Shown here: in pieces, positions 24,734 through 31,999 of the stretch
How positions within the stretch are numbered: position 1 is the first letter of the stretch
How the letters are laid out: each line of letters opens with the position of its first letter
Assembly: GCA_964607015.1 (NCBI GenBank)
Contig: CAZSHN010000003.1
Span: 1-48,523, forward strand
DNA: 48,523 bases
Direction of reading: 5' to 3'
Source of the DNA: CAYUNN01 sp964607015
Lineage (GTDB): Bacteria; Patescibacteriota; Minisyncoccia; Minisyncoccales; JAGGXC01
Notes under the pieces: model-generated
What the model was told of the DNA's origin: nothing
The model's input: the letters and a program-made list of their open reading frames with translations, nothing else
Databases searched by the model: none
Translations under genes and position numbers: made by a program

Positions 24734-26533
24734 TTAATTATTTTCTAAAATAGCTTTAATTCTTCTTACTCCTGCTGAGGAGCTTTTTTCTTTCTTAATT
24801 TTGAATTTTCCTAACTCCGATGTTCTTTTTACGTGAGGACCGGCACAAACTTCCTTAGAAAAATCATTTATCGAATAAACGCTTACTCGATCAGGATATT
24901 TTTCTTTAAAGAAAGCAAGAGCACCAGACTCAATTGCCTTTTCAAAATCCATTTCCTCTTTTTTAATCTCTAAATCTTCTTCAATTTTTTCATTGACTAA
25001 GTTCTCTACCTTTTCAATCTCCTCTTCTGTCATTTTCTTCGGATGAGAGAAGTCAAATCTTAGTCTTTCAGAGTTAATATCAGATCCTTCCTGTTTTACA
25101 TGATCTCCAAGAACCTTTCTCAGGGATGTATGTAATAGATGTGTAGCAGTATGAAGCTTAGTTGATTGATAATCAGCGTCCTTCCCTACTCCTCCAAATT
25201 TCTTCTCTGCTCCGGCTCGGGAAATTTCTTGATGTTCTCTAAGTAACTCCTGGCAACCTTCCTCGTCTAATTTTATATCTCTTTCCTTACAAAGTTCTTT
25301 CATTATTTCCAAAGGAAATCCATAGGTAGAATAAAGTTCGAAAGCTCTCTCTGAATCAATCTTTTTAGAATCTCCACATACTTCTAAAGCTTTTTTAAAC
25401 TCTTTCATCCCTTTTTCTAGAGTTTTGTTAAATTTCTCTTCTTCTTTCTGAATAACAGTAAGAATTTCTGATTGTTTAGATAAAAGATTAGGATAAACAT
25501 CTTTGTAAAGATCTATTACTTTCTTTGCTAAATCAATTTGAAAATTATCATTTAATTCTAAAACTTTTCCAAAAACCATCACTCTTCTAAGGATCCTTCT
25601 TAGAATATAGCCTCGATCTGTATTTGAAGGAATTATTCCTTCTGAAGCAAGAAAAACTGCTCCTCTGATATGATCGACTATAATCCTAAACTTTCTTTTT
25701 TCTTCTTCATAATCAAAAGAAGAATTCTTAACCAATTCTTGAATAAGAGGCCAAAAAAGATCTGTCTCGAAAGCAGAAGGCTTCTTTTGTAAAACCGAAG
25801 CCAATCTTTCTAACCCCGCTCCAGTATCTACGTTTTTAAAAGGAAGCACTCTAAAACTTCCGTCTTTGTCTTTAAAATATTCCATAAAGACTAAATTCCA
25901 AATCTCTACAAATCTCTGACATTTTTCACAATTCGGCCCACAACTAGAACTTGAACAACCACACTCTTCTCCTCTATCGTAATGAATTTCTGTATTTGGC
26001 CCACAAGGACCAGTTTCTGCTACCGGACCCCATAAGTTATCTTCTTCTCCAAACTCTCTTATTCTTTCTTCTGGGATACCATACTTTTGCCAAATTTTCT
26101 TTGATTCTTCATCTTTAGGAATATCTTTATTTCCTTTAAATATAGTTATCCAAAGCTTGTCTTTTTCAAAGCCATATCCTTCCAATAATAAATCCAGAGC
26201 ATATTTTATTGCTCCTTCTTTAAAATAACCATGCTGAGGATCTTCTCCTATTGACCAATTCCCTAGCATTTCAAAAAAGGTATGATGAGTATCATCTCCT
26301 ATCTCTTCAATATCATTTGCTCTAAAACATTTTTGAGAAGAAGCAAGGTGTCTTGTTCCAAAATCTTCAATAACATCTTTCTCTCCAGCAAGATAAGGAG
26401 AAAATCTTTGCATTCCAGCAGTAGTAAACAAAACACTAGAATCAGCTGGTATAAGAGAGGAAGAAGCCACAACTTTGTGTCTTCTTTTCTCAAAGAATTC
26501 CAAAAATTTACGACGCACTTCTTTTGAGTCCAT
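24734..26533 (-). CDS. alaS: Alanyl-tRNA synthetase without the C-terminal domain
   Basis: AlaRS charges tRNA-Ala. The 599 residues contain the class II catalytic domain (FTTAGMQRFSPYLAG, FFEMLGNWSIGE), the tRNA-recognition domain and the editing domain with the zinc motif HTATHLLH and CAGPHV (usually CGGTHV). The sequence ends directly after the editing domain, so the oligomerisation/C-Ala domain of the usual 870-residue enzyme is missing. An internal Cys-rich insert (CGCSSSSCGPNCEKC) sits in the catalytic domain. The promoter predicts a leaderless transcript starting exactly at the ATG. Confidence 0.96.
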   Translation of the reverse strand: MDSKEVRRKFLEFFEKRRHKVVASSSLIPADSSVLFTTAGMQRFSPYLAGEKDVIEDFGTRHLASSQKCFRANDIEEIGDDTHHTFFEMLGNWSIGEDPQHGYFKEGAIKYALDLLLEGYGFEKDKLWITIFKGNKDIPKDEESKKIWQKYGIPEERIREFGEEDNLWGPVAETGPCGPNTEIHYDRGEECGCSSSSCGPNCEKCQRFVEIWNLVFMEYFKDKDGSFRVLPFKNVDTGAGLERLASVLQKKPSAFETDLFWPLIQELVKNSSFDYEEEKRKFRIIVDHIRGAVFLASEGIIPSNTDRGYILRRILRRVMVFGKVLELNDNFQIDLAKKVIDLYKDVYPNLLSKQSEILTVIQKEEEKFNKTLEKGMKEFKKALEVCGDSKKIDSERAFELYSTYGFPLEIMKELCKERDIKLDEEGCQELLREHQEISRAGAEKKFGGVGKDADYQSTKLHTATHLLHTSLRKVLGDHVKQEGSDINSERLRFDFSHPKKMTEEEIEKVENLVNEKIEEDLEIKKEEMDFEKAIESGALAFFKEKYPDRVSVYSINDFSKEVCAGPHVKRTSELGKFKIKKEKSSSAGVRRIKAILENN

Positions 26534-26539
26534 ATTTCT

Positions 26540-26568
26540 ATTATAGGTTATCGGTTATAAAGTATCAA
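26540..26568 (-). promoter_or_regulatory. Predicted leaderless alaS promoter
   Basis: TTGATA (26563-26568), a 17-nt spacer and TATAAT (26540-26545) lie 6 nt before the ATG. The predicted start is the A of the start codon. This is the best-matched leaderless promoter in the window. Confidence 0.7.
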
Positions 26569-26576
26569 CCTAGCCT

Positions 26577-26609
26577 TAAAAAGAAAATGGATGTGTTTAT
26601 AACATCCAT
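26577..26609 (-). terminator. Terminator of the small unknown gene
   Basis: An 8-bp stem ATGGATGT/ACATCCAT (26587-26594 and 26602-26609) with a 7-nt loop is followed on the minus strand by TTTTCTTTTT. Confidence 0.85.
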
Positions 26610-26639
26610 GTAGATTATTATTTAGGAGTATTATTTTTG

Positions 26640-26879
26640 TTAAAATCCACCGGTATCAACTTCTCTTAGCGGTATTTTAGATTTTAAGTGAGAGTTTTTA
26701 ACTCCTTCTTGATATGCAATGCTTTCTAAGTGAGTGCCAAGTTTTTTTTCGTGTTCGTGGGTTTCATGTATCTGGCTTGATAGTCTTGCATTGTCAGCAC
26801 CTTGAAAGTTTCCGAGGTTGAAAAAGTCGTTATCAGCTATTTGCTTTGAAATTTTCCCTATATCCACTGTTCCAGTCAC
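26640..26879 (-). CDS. Unknown 79-residue protein with strong Shine-Dalgarno
   Basis: I do not recognise this protein. I chose the GTG at 26879, because AGGAGG at 26888-26893 ends 8 nt before it. The in-frame GTG at 26886-26888 overlaps the AGGAGG itself. The product is hydrophilic, without a signal peptide or membrane helix, with a cluster HETHEHEKK in the middle and an acidic-to-neutral N-terminal half containing several Asn, Asp and Gly residues (FFNLGNFQGADNARL). It has its own promoter and terminator, so it is a monocistronic gene between mnmA and alaS. Its ribosome-binding site is the strongest seen in the window. Confidence 0.7.
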   Translation of the reverse strand: MTGTVDIGKISKQIADNDFFNLGNFQGADNARLSSQIHETHEHEKKLGTHLESIAYQEGVKNSHLKSKIPLREVDTGGF

Positions 26880-26887
26880 AAATTTCA

Positions 26888-26893
26888 CCTCCT
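26888..26893 (-). promoter_or_regulatory. Perfect Shine-Dalgarno AGGAGG
   Basis: AGGAGG with an 8-nt spacer before GTG decides the start at 26879. No other gene checked in the window has a match this good; fusA has GGAGGG but with a 15-nt spacer. Confidence 0.8.
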
Positions 26894-26919
26894 ATTAATT
26901 TTTTAAATAACTCATCTTC

Positions 26920-26948
26920 AAGATAAAATAATTATTGAATAATGTCAA
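26920..26948 (-). promoter_or_regulatory. Predicted promoter of the small unknown gene
   Basis: TTGACA (26943-26948) overlaps the mnmA stop codon TGA, and TATCTT (26920-26925) follows after 17 nt. The predicted start near 26913 gives a leader of about 34 nt that contains the AGGAGG. Confidence 0.55.
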
Positions 26949-27967
26949 CTTATTATCCCTCCTCCTAATAGCTCTTCTCCTTTGTAAATAACAGCTGACT
27001 GCCCTGGAGTTATTGCTCTTTGAGGAGAATCAAACTCTAGCAGATATCCTTTTTTAAGCTTGGCCGGACAAGAATCATGCCTATACCTAATCTTTGCTTC
27101 TATTTTCATAGGCAACTCTAGTTCTTTTCCACTAATCCAATTAATATCTTCTAGCTGAATCTTTTTCTTAAACAGATCTTCCTCATCTTGAGTAACAATC
27201 AAATTATTCTCTCTTAAATCTTTATCCAAAACATAGAAAGGACTACTTAATCCTCCTATATCTATCCCCTTCCTCTGACCAATAGTATAAAGATAAAGGC
27301 CACCATGCTCTCCTAAAACATTTCCTTTTTTATCAACTATTTTCCCTTTTTCCAAACCAAGGCTTCTTTTCAAAAATTCTTTCAATTTCCCTTGAACAAA
27401 ACATATTTCTCTAGATTCTGGCCTTTTAATTTCCTCAATCCCTACCTTTTTGGCAATTTCCTGAACTTCCCTCTTTTCATATCCTCCCACAGGGAATAAA
27501 AGATGTTTCAACTGATCCTGGTTCAATTTCCAAAGAAAATAAGATTGATCTCTTGTCTTGTCTTTCCCTTTAAATAACTTATAATCATCTTCTTTCTTTA
27601 ATTGAACATAATGACCAGTAGCTAAATAATCACTTTCCTCTAGTACTTTATCTAGAAGTAAACCAAACTTTATTTTCTTATTACAAATTATACAAGGATT
27701 AGGAGTAACCCCTCTTTTTATTTCTCTTAAAAAGCAATCAATTATTTCTTCCTCAAATTCTTTTCTGAGATCAAGAACAGAAAAAGGAATACCTAAAGAA
27801 TCAGCTATTTTCTCTGCTGCTTCTTGGGATTCTTCAAAGTCAGGAACATCAGCCAATCTTAAAAAGATTCCTTTTACATCATTTCCTTCTTTTTTCAAAA
27901 GATAAGCTGCCACTGAAGAGTCAACTCCTCCTGACATTGCCACGGTTATTTTTTTACCTTTACTCAT
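26945..27967 (-). CDS. mnmA: tRNA-specific 2-thiouridylase MnmA
   Basis: MnmA makes 2-thiouridine at wobble position 34 of Lys, Glu and Gln tRNAs. The PP-loop SGGVDSS is at residues 12-18. The catalytic cysteines are Cys95 (NPCIICNKKIKFG) and Cys189 (REICFVQGK). The C-terminal domain with QRAITPGQSAVIY is present. At 340 residues it is slightly shorter than the 368-residue E. coli enzyme. It ends in TGA, so UGA is a stop codon in this organism. It follows the ykuK-like gene after a 64-nt spacer with a hairpin. Confidence 0.97.
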   Translation of the reverse strand: MSKGKKITVAMSGGVDSSVAAYLLKKEGNDVKGIFLRLADVPDFEESQEAAEKIADSLGIPFSVLDLRKEFEEEIIDCFLREIKRGVTPNPCIICNKKIKFGLLLDKVLEESDYLATGHYVQLKKEDDYKLFKGKDKTRDQSYFLWKLNQDQLKHLLFPVGGYEKREVQEIAKKVGIEEIKRPESREICFVQGKLKEFLKRSLGLEKGKIVDKKGNVLGEHGGLYLYTIGQRKGIDIGGLSSPFYVLDKDLRENNLIVTQDEEDLFKKKIQLEDINWISGKELELPMKIEAKIRYRHDSCPAKLKKGYLLEFDSPQRAITPGQSAVIYKGEELLGGGIIS

Positions 27968-27974
27968 ATATATA

Positions 27975-28000
27975 GAAAAAGCTACTTATTTAAAGTAACT
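27975..28000 (-). terminator. Weak terminator-like hairpin before mnmA
   Basis: An 8-bp stem with one G-U pair (27980-27987 and 27993-28000) and a 5-nt loop is followed by TTTTTC on the minus strand. It ends 8 nt before the mnmA ATG. It may terminate the ykuK-like transcript or act as an attenuator of mnmA. Confidence 0.4.
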
Positions 28001-28031
28001 TTGGTTTAACTTCATAATTTAAAACATCTTT

Positions 28032-28577
28032 TTAGGAAAACCTGTCAGCAACAACTGTTGCTGCATAAGCCTCAGGCTTTATCTTCGGCTCAAAACCATT
28101 ACCTCTAATCAATCCAGTCACTTCTTTAATCATATCTTTAGTTACTCCTTCTGCTCCTACGTCAGCATGGATATAGCGAAACTGATAATCAAACTTCTTT
28201 CCTCCAACAATTTCCTCTGATTGAGACAACTCTCTATTAGCTTTTTCAACTTTTTCTTTTAGTTTCTCCCTTAAAACCAAGGCTAAATCACAAGAGAGCA
28301 AAACCTCTTCCAATATTCTCTGACGCCAGTTATAGAAACGTTTATCTTTATATTTCGCTTTCTTCAAGAAAAATCTTCCTCCTTCACCTTTTCGGAGGAC
28401 AACAATAGCTACTGGAAAATGAGGCTCTTCGCTAGAAGAAGAATCACAGCCAACAATAACATTATAAGAACTGGCTGGTCTTTCTTTCATCCAGTTAATT
28501 ATTTCATCAACCACTCCTTCAAAATCAAGCTCTCCCACAGTAATATTATGAAATTTTCCTTTTAGTACTTTATTCAT
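28032..28577 (-). CDS. YkuK-like protein (DUF458, RNase H-like fold)
   Basis: The 181-residue protein resembles the B. subtilis YkuK family. The first conserved block is VIVGCDSSSSEEPHF, corresponding to the GTDSQ motif. The second is HADVGAEGVTKDMIKEVTGLI, and the C-terminal KIKPEAYAATVVADRFS matches the family's KPDSYAASxVADR pattern. An RNase H-like fold with conserved Asp residues is expected, but no biochemical function is established. It follows tpiA after 35 nt and has its own predicted promoter with a 4-nt leader. Confidence 0.8.
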   Translation of the reverse strand: MNKVLKGKFHNITVGELDFEGVVDEIINWMKERPASSYNVIVGCDSSSSEEPHFPVAIVVLRKGEGGRFFLKKAKYKDKRFYNWRQRILEEVLLSCDLALVLREKLKEKVEKANRELSQSEEIVGGKKFDYQFRYIHADVGAEGVTKDMIKEVTGLIRGNGFEPKIKPEAYAATVVADRFS

Positions 28578-28587
28578 ACTCTAAAAA

Positions 28588-28616
28588 ACTTTAACAAGAA
28601 AGGCAGTAAAAGTCAA
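28588..28616 (-). promoter_or_regulatory. Predicted promoter of the ykuK-like gene
   Basis: TTGACT (28611-28616) overlaps the TGA stop of tpiA, and TAAAGT (28588-28593) follows after 17 nt. The predicted start is 28581, 4 nt before the ATG. Confidence 0.5.
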
Positions 28617-29374
28617 AGAGTGCTAGCGTCTTTAATAATCTTAACAAACTCCTTTGGCCTCAAAGAAGCTCCTCCTATCAACAACCCTTTTACTCCTCCT
28701 TCTTTGAGATAATCAAGAGCATTATCTTTGTTAACGCTTCCACCGTAGAGAACCGGGACTTCCCCTGCTGCTTTTCTGTTATAAAGCTCTGTTAAGACTT
28801 TCTTAACTAATAAGCTAGTAACCTGAGCTTGAACCGGCTTGCATGGTTTTCCAGAACCAATTGCCCAAACTGGTTCATAAGCAATAAGGATTTGTTTTAA
28901 TTTCGCACGAGGAATATTTTTTAATCCTTTCTTAATTTGCTTTCTGATTATTTTATTAAAATCTCCTTCTTCTTTTTCCTTCTTGGTTTCTCCAATACAA
29001 AGAATAACCTTAAGATTGTTATTTAAAGCTAATTTTATCTTCTTGTTAATTAACTTGTTGGTTTCTTTGAAATATTTCCTTCTTTCAGAATGGCCAACAA
29101 TAACGTAACTACAACCTAAATCCTTTAACATTTTTGCTGAAATCTCTCCAGTGAAAGATCCTCCTTCTTCCCAAAAGCAATTCTCTCCTCCAATCTTAAC
29201 CTTTGTTTTTTTAGCTGACTTAATCAATTCAGGAAGATAAATATAAGGGGGGCAAACGATAGTTTCTACATTTTTAACTTTCGTTGCTCCTTTCTTAATT
29301 GAGCTAAATATTTTCTTTGCTTTATTAAAAGATTCCGGATTGCATTTCCAATTAGCAACAACTAATGGTTTCAT
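28613..29374 (-). CDS. tpiA: Triosephosphate isomerase
   Basis: TpiA interconverts glyceraldehyde-3-phosphate and dihydroxyacetone phosphate, the two substrates of the FBP aldolase/phosphatase at 8 kb. Substrate-binding Asn8 and Lys10 lie in VANWKCNP. The catalytic His is in IVGHSERRKYF and the catalytic Glu in IAYEPVWAIGSG. The phosphate loop GGSVNKDNA and LLIGGASL end the barrel. At 253 residues it has normal length. It starts 6 nt after the galT-like gene. Confidence 0.98.
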   Translation of the reverse strand: MKPLVVANWKCNPESFNKAKKIFSSIKKGATKVKNVETIVCPPYIYLPELIKSAKKTKVKIGGENCFWEEGGSFTGEISAKMLKDLGCSYVIVGHSERRKYFKETNKLINKKIKLALNNNLKVILCIGETKKEKEEGDFNKIIRKQIKKGLKNIPRAKLKQILIAYEPVWAIGSGKPCKPVQAQVTSLLVKKVLTELYNRKAAGEVPVLYGGSVNKDNALDYLKEGGVKGLLIGGASLRPKEFVKIIKDASTL

Positions 29375-29380
29375 AATAAA

Positions 29381-30433
29381 TTATTTTTGTTTTCTTAAAT
29401 GTTGAGCAGCGACCTCGGGCTCAATTGTTGAAATTTCCATCCTGGTCCCAATTTCAAACCCTGCCCAAATAGATGTTTTCGGAAGAATTGTCCAATGCCA
29501 ATGATAAGACTCATTCTTTGTTCCATCGCATGGAGCAGTGTGAAGGTAAAAGTTATAGGGAGGGTCCTTTATTCCCTCGTAGAGCCTTCTCATGGCCTCT
29601 CGGAAGGCCTCAGCTAGCTGCCACTTCTGATCTTCAGTTATTCTTTCAAAGTAAGGCTGGTGCTCTTTCGGAGTAACAATCATTTGAAAAGCAGACTTAG
29701 AGGCAAAAGGACAAATTACTAAAAAGTCTTTGTTTTCAAAAACAATCCTCTTTTTATTCTTTCTTTCCCATTCTCCCATTACACAATAAATACACTTCTT
29801 GTTCTTCTTGTAATAATCTTCGGCGTTAATCAAAGCATTTCTTAAATCAACATCAATTAAAGGAGTAGTTAAAATCTGAGAATGAGGATGATAAATACTT
29901 GCTCCAGCTTCTACTCCATGATTATGAAAAATAGAAACATAATTAACAAACTTCTCTTTCATTAATTCTAAATATCTACTCTGATAAACATCCATGACTT
30001 CTTTCACTTCTTCTACAGAAAATTGGGCTAATTGTTTATCGTGATCTTTAGTAATAACTATCTCATGAAAACCAGCGGCATTCATTTTTTGATAAATCCC
30101 TCCTTCAGTTCTTTTTTCTAAGCGCGAGGAAGGAAAAAAGGCAGGATATTTGTTTGGCAAAACAACCGTTGTCCAGTCCTTGGGAACTTGTCCCTTTTTC
30201 TTTAAAGAAACTTTTTCTCCTTTTGAAAAAATAAGAGTTGGAAACTCTTGGTCTTCAACGTTACAAAAAGGACAATCTTTTTTTGAAATTTTCTGTTTTA
30301 CTCTTCTTTCGTCAGCAAAGGTTTCAGGTCTTCTTGCTCTTCCAGTAGCAATAACAACCCAGTCCTTTGAAGCAATATCATAACGTAATTCAGAAGGAAA
30401 TTTAGCCTTTTTATCTTTACTCTTCTTTATCAT
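29381..30433 (-). CDS. galT: GalT-family nucleotidyltransferase (galactose-1-phosphate uridylyltransferase-like)
   Basis: The family transfers UMP (or another nucleotide) between sugar phosphates by way of a covalent histidine. HPHSQ at residues 182-186 gives the likely nucleophile His184. Cys54 and Cys57 (KDCPFC) and the later HNHG fit the metal site. The second domain ends with the conserved ESYHWHWTILP. It is 350 residues long, as in bacterial GalT. No galK or galE is adjacent, so the real sugar substrate may differ. It overlaps the glycosyltransferase gene by 17 nt, suggesting coupled expression. Confidence 0.88.
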   Translation of the reverse strand: MIKKSKDKKAKFPSELRYDIASKDWVVIATGRARRPETFADERRVKQKISKKDCPFCNVEDQEFPTLIFSKGEKVSLKKKGQVPKDWTTVVLPNKYPAFFPSSRLEKRTEGGIYQKMNAAGFHEIVITKDHDKQLAQFSVEEVKEVMDVYQSRYLELMKEKFVNYVSIFHNHGVEAGASIYHPHSQILTTPLIDVDLRNALINAEDYYKKNKKCIYCVMGEWERKNKKRIVFENKDFLVICPFASKSAFQMIVTPKEHQPYFERITEDQKWQLAEAFREAMRRLYEGIKDPPYNFYLHTAPCDGTKNESYHWHWTILPKTSIWAGFEIGTRMEISTIEPEVAAQHLRKQK

Positions 30434-31154
30434 AAACTTTTTTAATTAAATTCTTCCTTATTTTAATTAAATCAAAACCCATTTTTGCCATACTCTTGAA
30501 ATTAACTTTGCTGTTAACGTCATTCACCCATCTTATTGGTACTTCTTTTATTTTATAACCTTTTCTCTTGGCAACTACTAATAACTCCGGGTCAAAGGCA
30601 AAACGATCAATCCGGCAGAAGGGAAAGACGTTTTCTACTGCTTCTCCAGTAAAACACTTAAAACCACACTGAGTATCTTCAATTTCCCACAGCCCAGTAA
30701 AGATATTAGTTAATAACCTAAAAGCAGCTCCTGTCATTCTTCTGGCGAATCCCTGAGGAGGATCTAAAACTGCTCCCTTTATCTCTCTTGAACCGATAAC
30801 AACATCAAAGCCCTTATCAAAATAAGGGAACATTTTTTCAACATGATCTACGGTCGTAGAATTATCTGCGTCCGTAAATAATCGATATTTACCTTTCGCT
30901 TCCATCATTCCTTGTCTAACAACGTACCCTTTTCCGTGATTCTCCTTATTGTCAACCAATCTAAGATTGCTGATTTGAGAACTTAATTCTTTTGTAACTC
31001 CTGCTGTATTATCTTTTGATCCATCATCAACAACAACAATCTCGTACTTATAATCCTGATTTGATAAATACTTATCTAATGCTTTCAATGTTCCTGGAAG
31101 TCTTTTTTCCTCATTGTAAGCAGGAACAACAACAGATAAACGAATTTCTTCCAT
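30417..31154 (-). CDS. Family 2 glycosyltransferase (dolichyl-phosphate glucosyltransferase-like)
   Basis: The 245-residue protein has the GT-A fold with SVVVPAYNEEKRLPGTL at the start, VVDDGSKDNT (41-50) and the metal-binding TDADNST (Asp95, Asp97). The later block EDTQCGFKCFTGEA is characteristic of the Alg5/DPM1-like subfamily that charges a polyprenyl phosphate with a sugar. No membrane helix is obvious. It may supply a lipid-linked sugar for surface glycans, and the GalT-like neighbour may make its nucleotide sugar. It starts a new transcript after the map terminator. Confidence 0.88.
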   Translation of the reverse strand: MEEIRLSVVVPAYNEEKRLPGTLKALDKYLSNQDYKYEIVVVDDGSKDNTAGVTKELSSQISNLRLVDNKENHGKGYVVRQGMMEAKGKYRLFTDADNSTTVDHVEKMFPYFDKGFDVVIGSREIKGAVLDPPQGFARRMTGAAFRLLTNIFTGLWEIEDTQCGFKCFTGEAVENVFPFCRIDRFAFDPELLVVAKRKGYKIKEVPIRWVNDVNSKVNFKSMAKMGFDLIKIRKNLIKKVYDKEE

Positions 31155-31184
31155 ATTTATTTAAAATAATTTTATTAATAATTA

Positions 31185-31193
31185 ATTATAACA
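31185..31193 (-). promoter_or_regulatory. Extended -10 promoter of the glycosyltransferase operon
   Basis: TGTTATAAT matches TGnTATAAT; no clear -35 box is present. The predicted start is near 31178, giving a 24-nt leader. Confidence 0.55.
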
Positions 31194-31203
31194 TTTTTTC
31201 CTG

Positions 31204-31230
31204 AAAAGAAAAAAGCGCTCCTAAAGCGCT
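31204..31230 (-). terminator. Terminator after map
   Basis: A stem AGCGCT/AGCGCT (31214-31219 and 31225-31230) with a 5-nt loop is followed on the minus strand by TTTTTCTTTT. It ends the spc-secY-adk-map transcript. Confidence 0.85.
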
Positions 31231-31255
31231 GAAAACAATTTATTTCTCAAATAAA

Positions 31256-31999
31256 TCACTCGGTTAAAACCAAGTGACCTTCCTCTGTAATTGCTATTTC
31301 ATGTTCAAAATGAGCAGAAAGAGAATTGTCCTGAGTTAAAAAAGAAAAACCATCTTTTCCTTTTTTAATTCTCCAATCCCCGACAACAACCATCGGCTCA
31401 AGACAAACAACCATCCCTTCTTCAAATTCTTCTCCGCTTCTTCTTTTCCCGTAGTTTAAAATCTGAGGATCTTCATGAAGGTCTCTTCCTATTCCATGCC
31501 CACATAAGTCACGAACTACACCAAATCCTTGAGATTCAACATAGCGTTGAATAGTATTTCCAACATCCCCTGTAGTGTTTCCTGGTCTCAACTTATTAAT
31601 TCCAACTTTCAATGCTTTCTTTGTTACTCTTACCAATCTCTTCACTTCAGGAGAAACTTCTCCTACTTCAAAAGTTTTTGCCATGTCTGAATGAAAACCC
31701 TTGTAATAAAGACCGATATCTAAAGTAATAATATCTCCTTCTTTCAATCTCCTCTCTGAGGGGACCCCATGAACAATCTCCTCGTTTATAGAAGTGCAAA
31801 GAGCAGCTGGAAAGTCTTGATAACCTTTAAATGAAGGTTTTGCTCCTAATTTTAAAATATGGCTTTCAGCAGCCATATTTAATTCATTGGTGGTAATTCC
31901 TGGCTCTACTTTTTCTCCTAGTTCTTTTAAAACACCGGCCAGCATTTTACCGCCTTCTTTCATTATTTTAATTTCTTCTTTGCTTTTTATGGTAATCAT
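31256..31999 (-). CDS. map: Methionine aminopeptidase, type I
   Basis: Map removes the initiator methionine from new proteins. The metal ligands are in place: Asp in LDIGLYY and HSDMAKTF, His in CGHGIGRDLHEDP, Glu in CLEPMVVV and FEHEIAITEEG. The 247-residue length is that of the bare catalytic domain. The ATG overlaps the adk stop by ATGA. The order secY-adk-map is the normal bacterial one. Confidence 0.97.
   Translation of the reverse strand: MITIKSKEEIKIMKEGGKMLAGVLKELGEKVEPGITTNELNMAAESHILKLGAKPSFKGYQDFPAALCTSINEEIVHGVPSERRLKEGDIITLDIGLYYKGFHSDMAKTFEVGEVSPEVKRLVRVTKKALKVGINKLRPGNTTGDVGNTIQRYVESQGFGVVRDLCGHGIGRDLHEDPQILNYGKRRSGEEFEEGMVVCLEPMVVVGDWRIKKGKDGFSFLTQDNSLSAHFEHEIAITEEGHLVLTE

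Noticed and set aside
26299..26493. Second minus-strand frame inside alaS
   Set aside because: It is an out-of-frame shadow of the conserved AlaRS catalytic domain.
26587..26609. Inverted repeat as an insertion-sequence end
   Set aside because: The stem is followed by a T tract and sits just after a stop codon, so a terminator explains it. No transposase or matching repeat is nearby.
26640..26879. Toxin-antitoxin component
   Set aside because: It stands alone between terminator and promoter, with no partner gene, and does not resemble a known toxin or antitoxin family.
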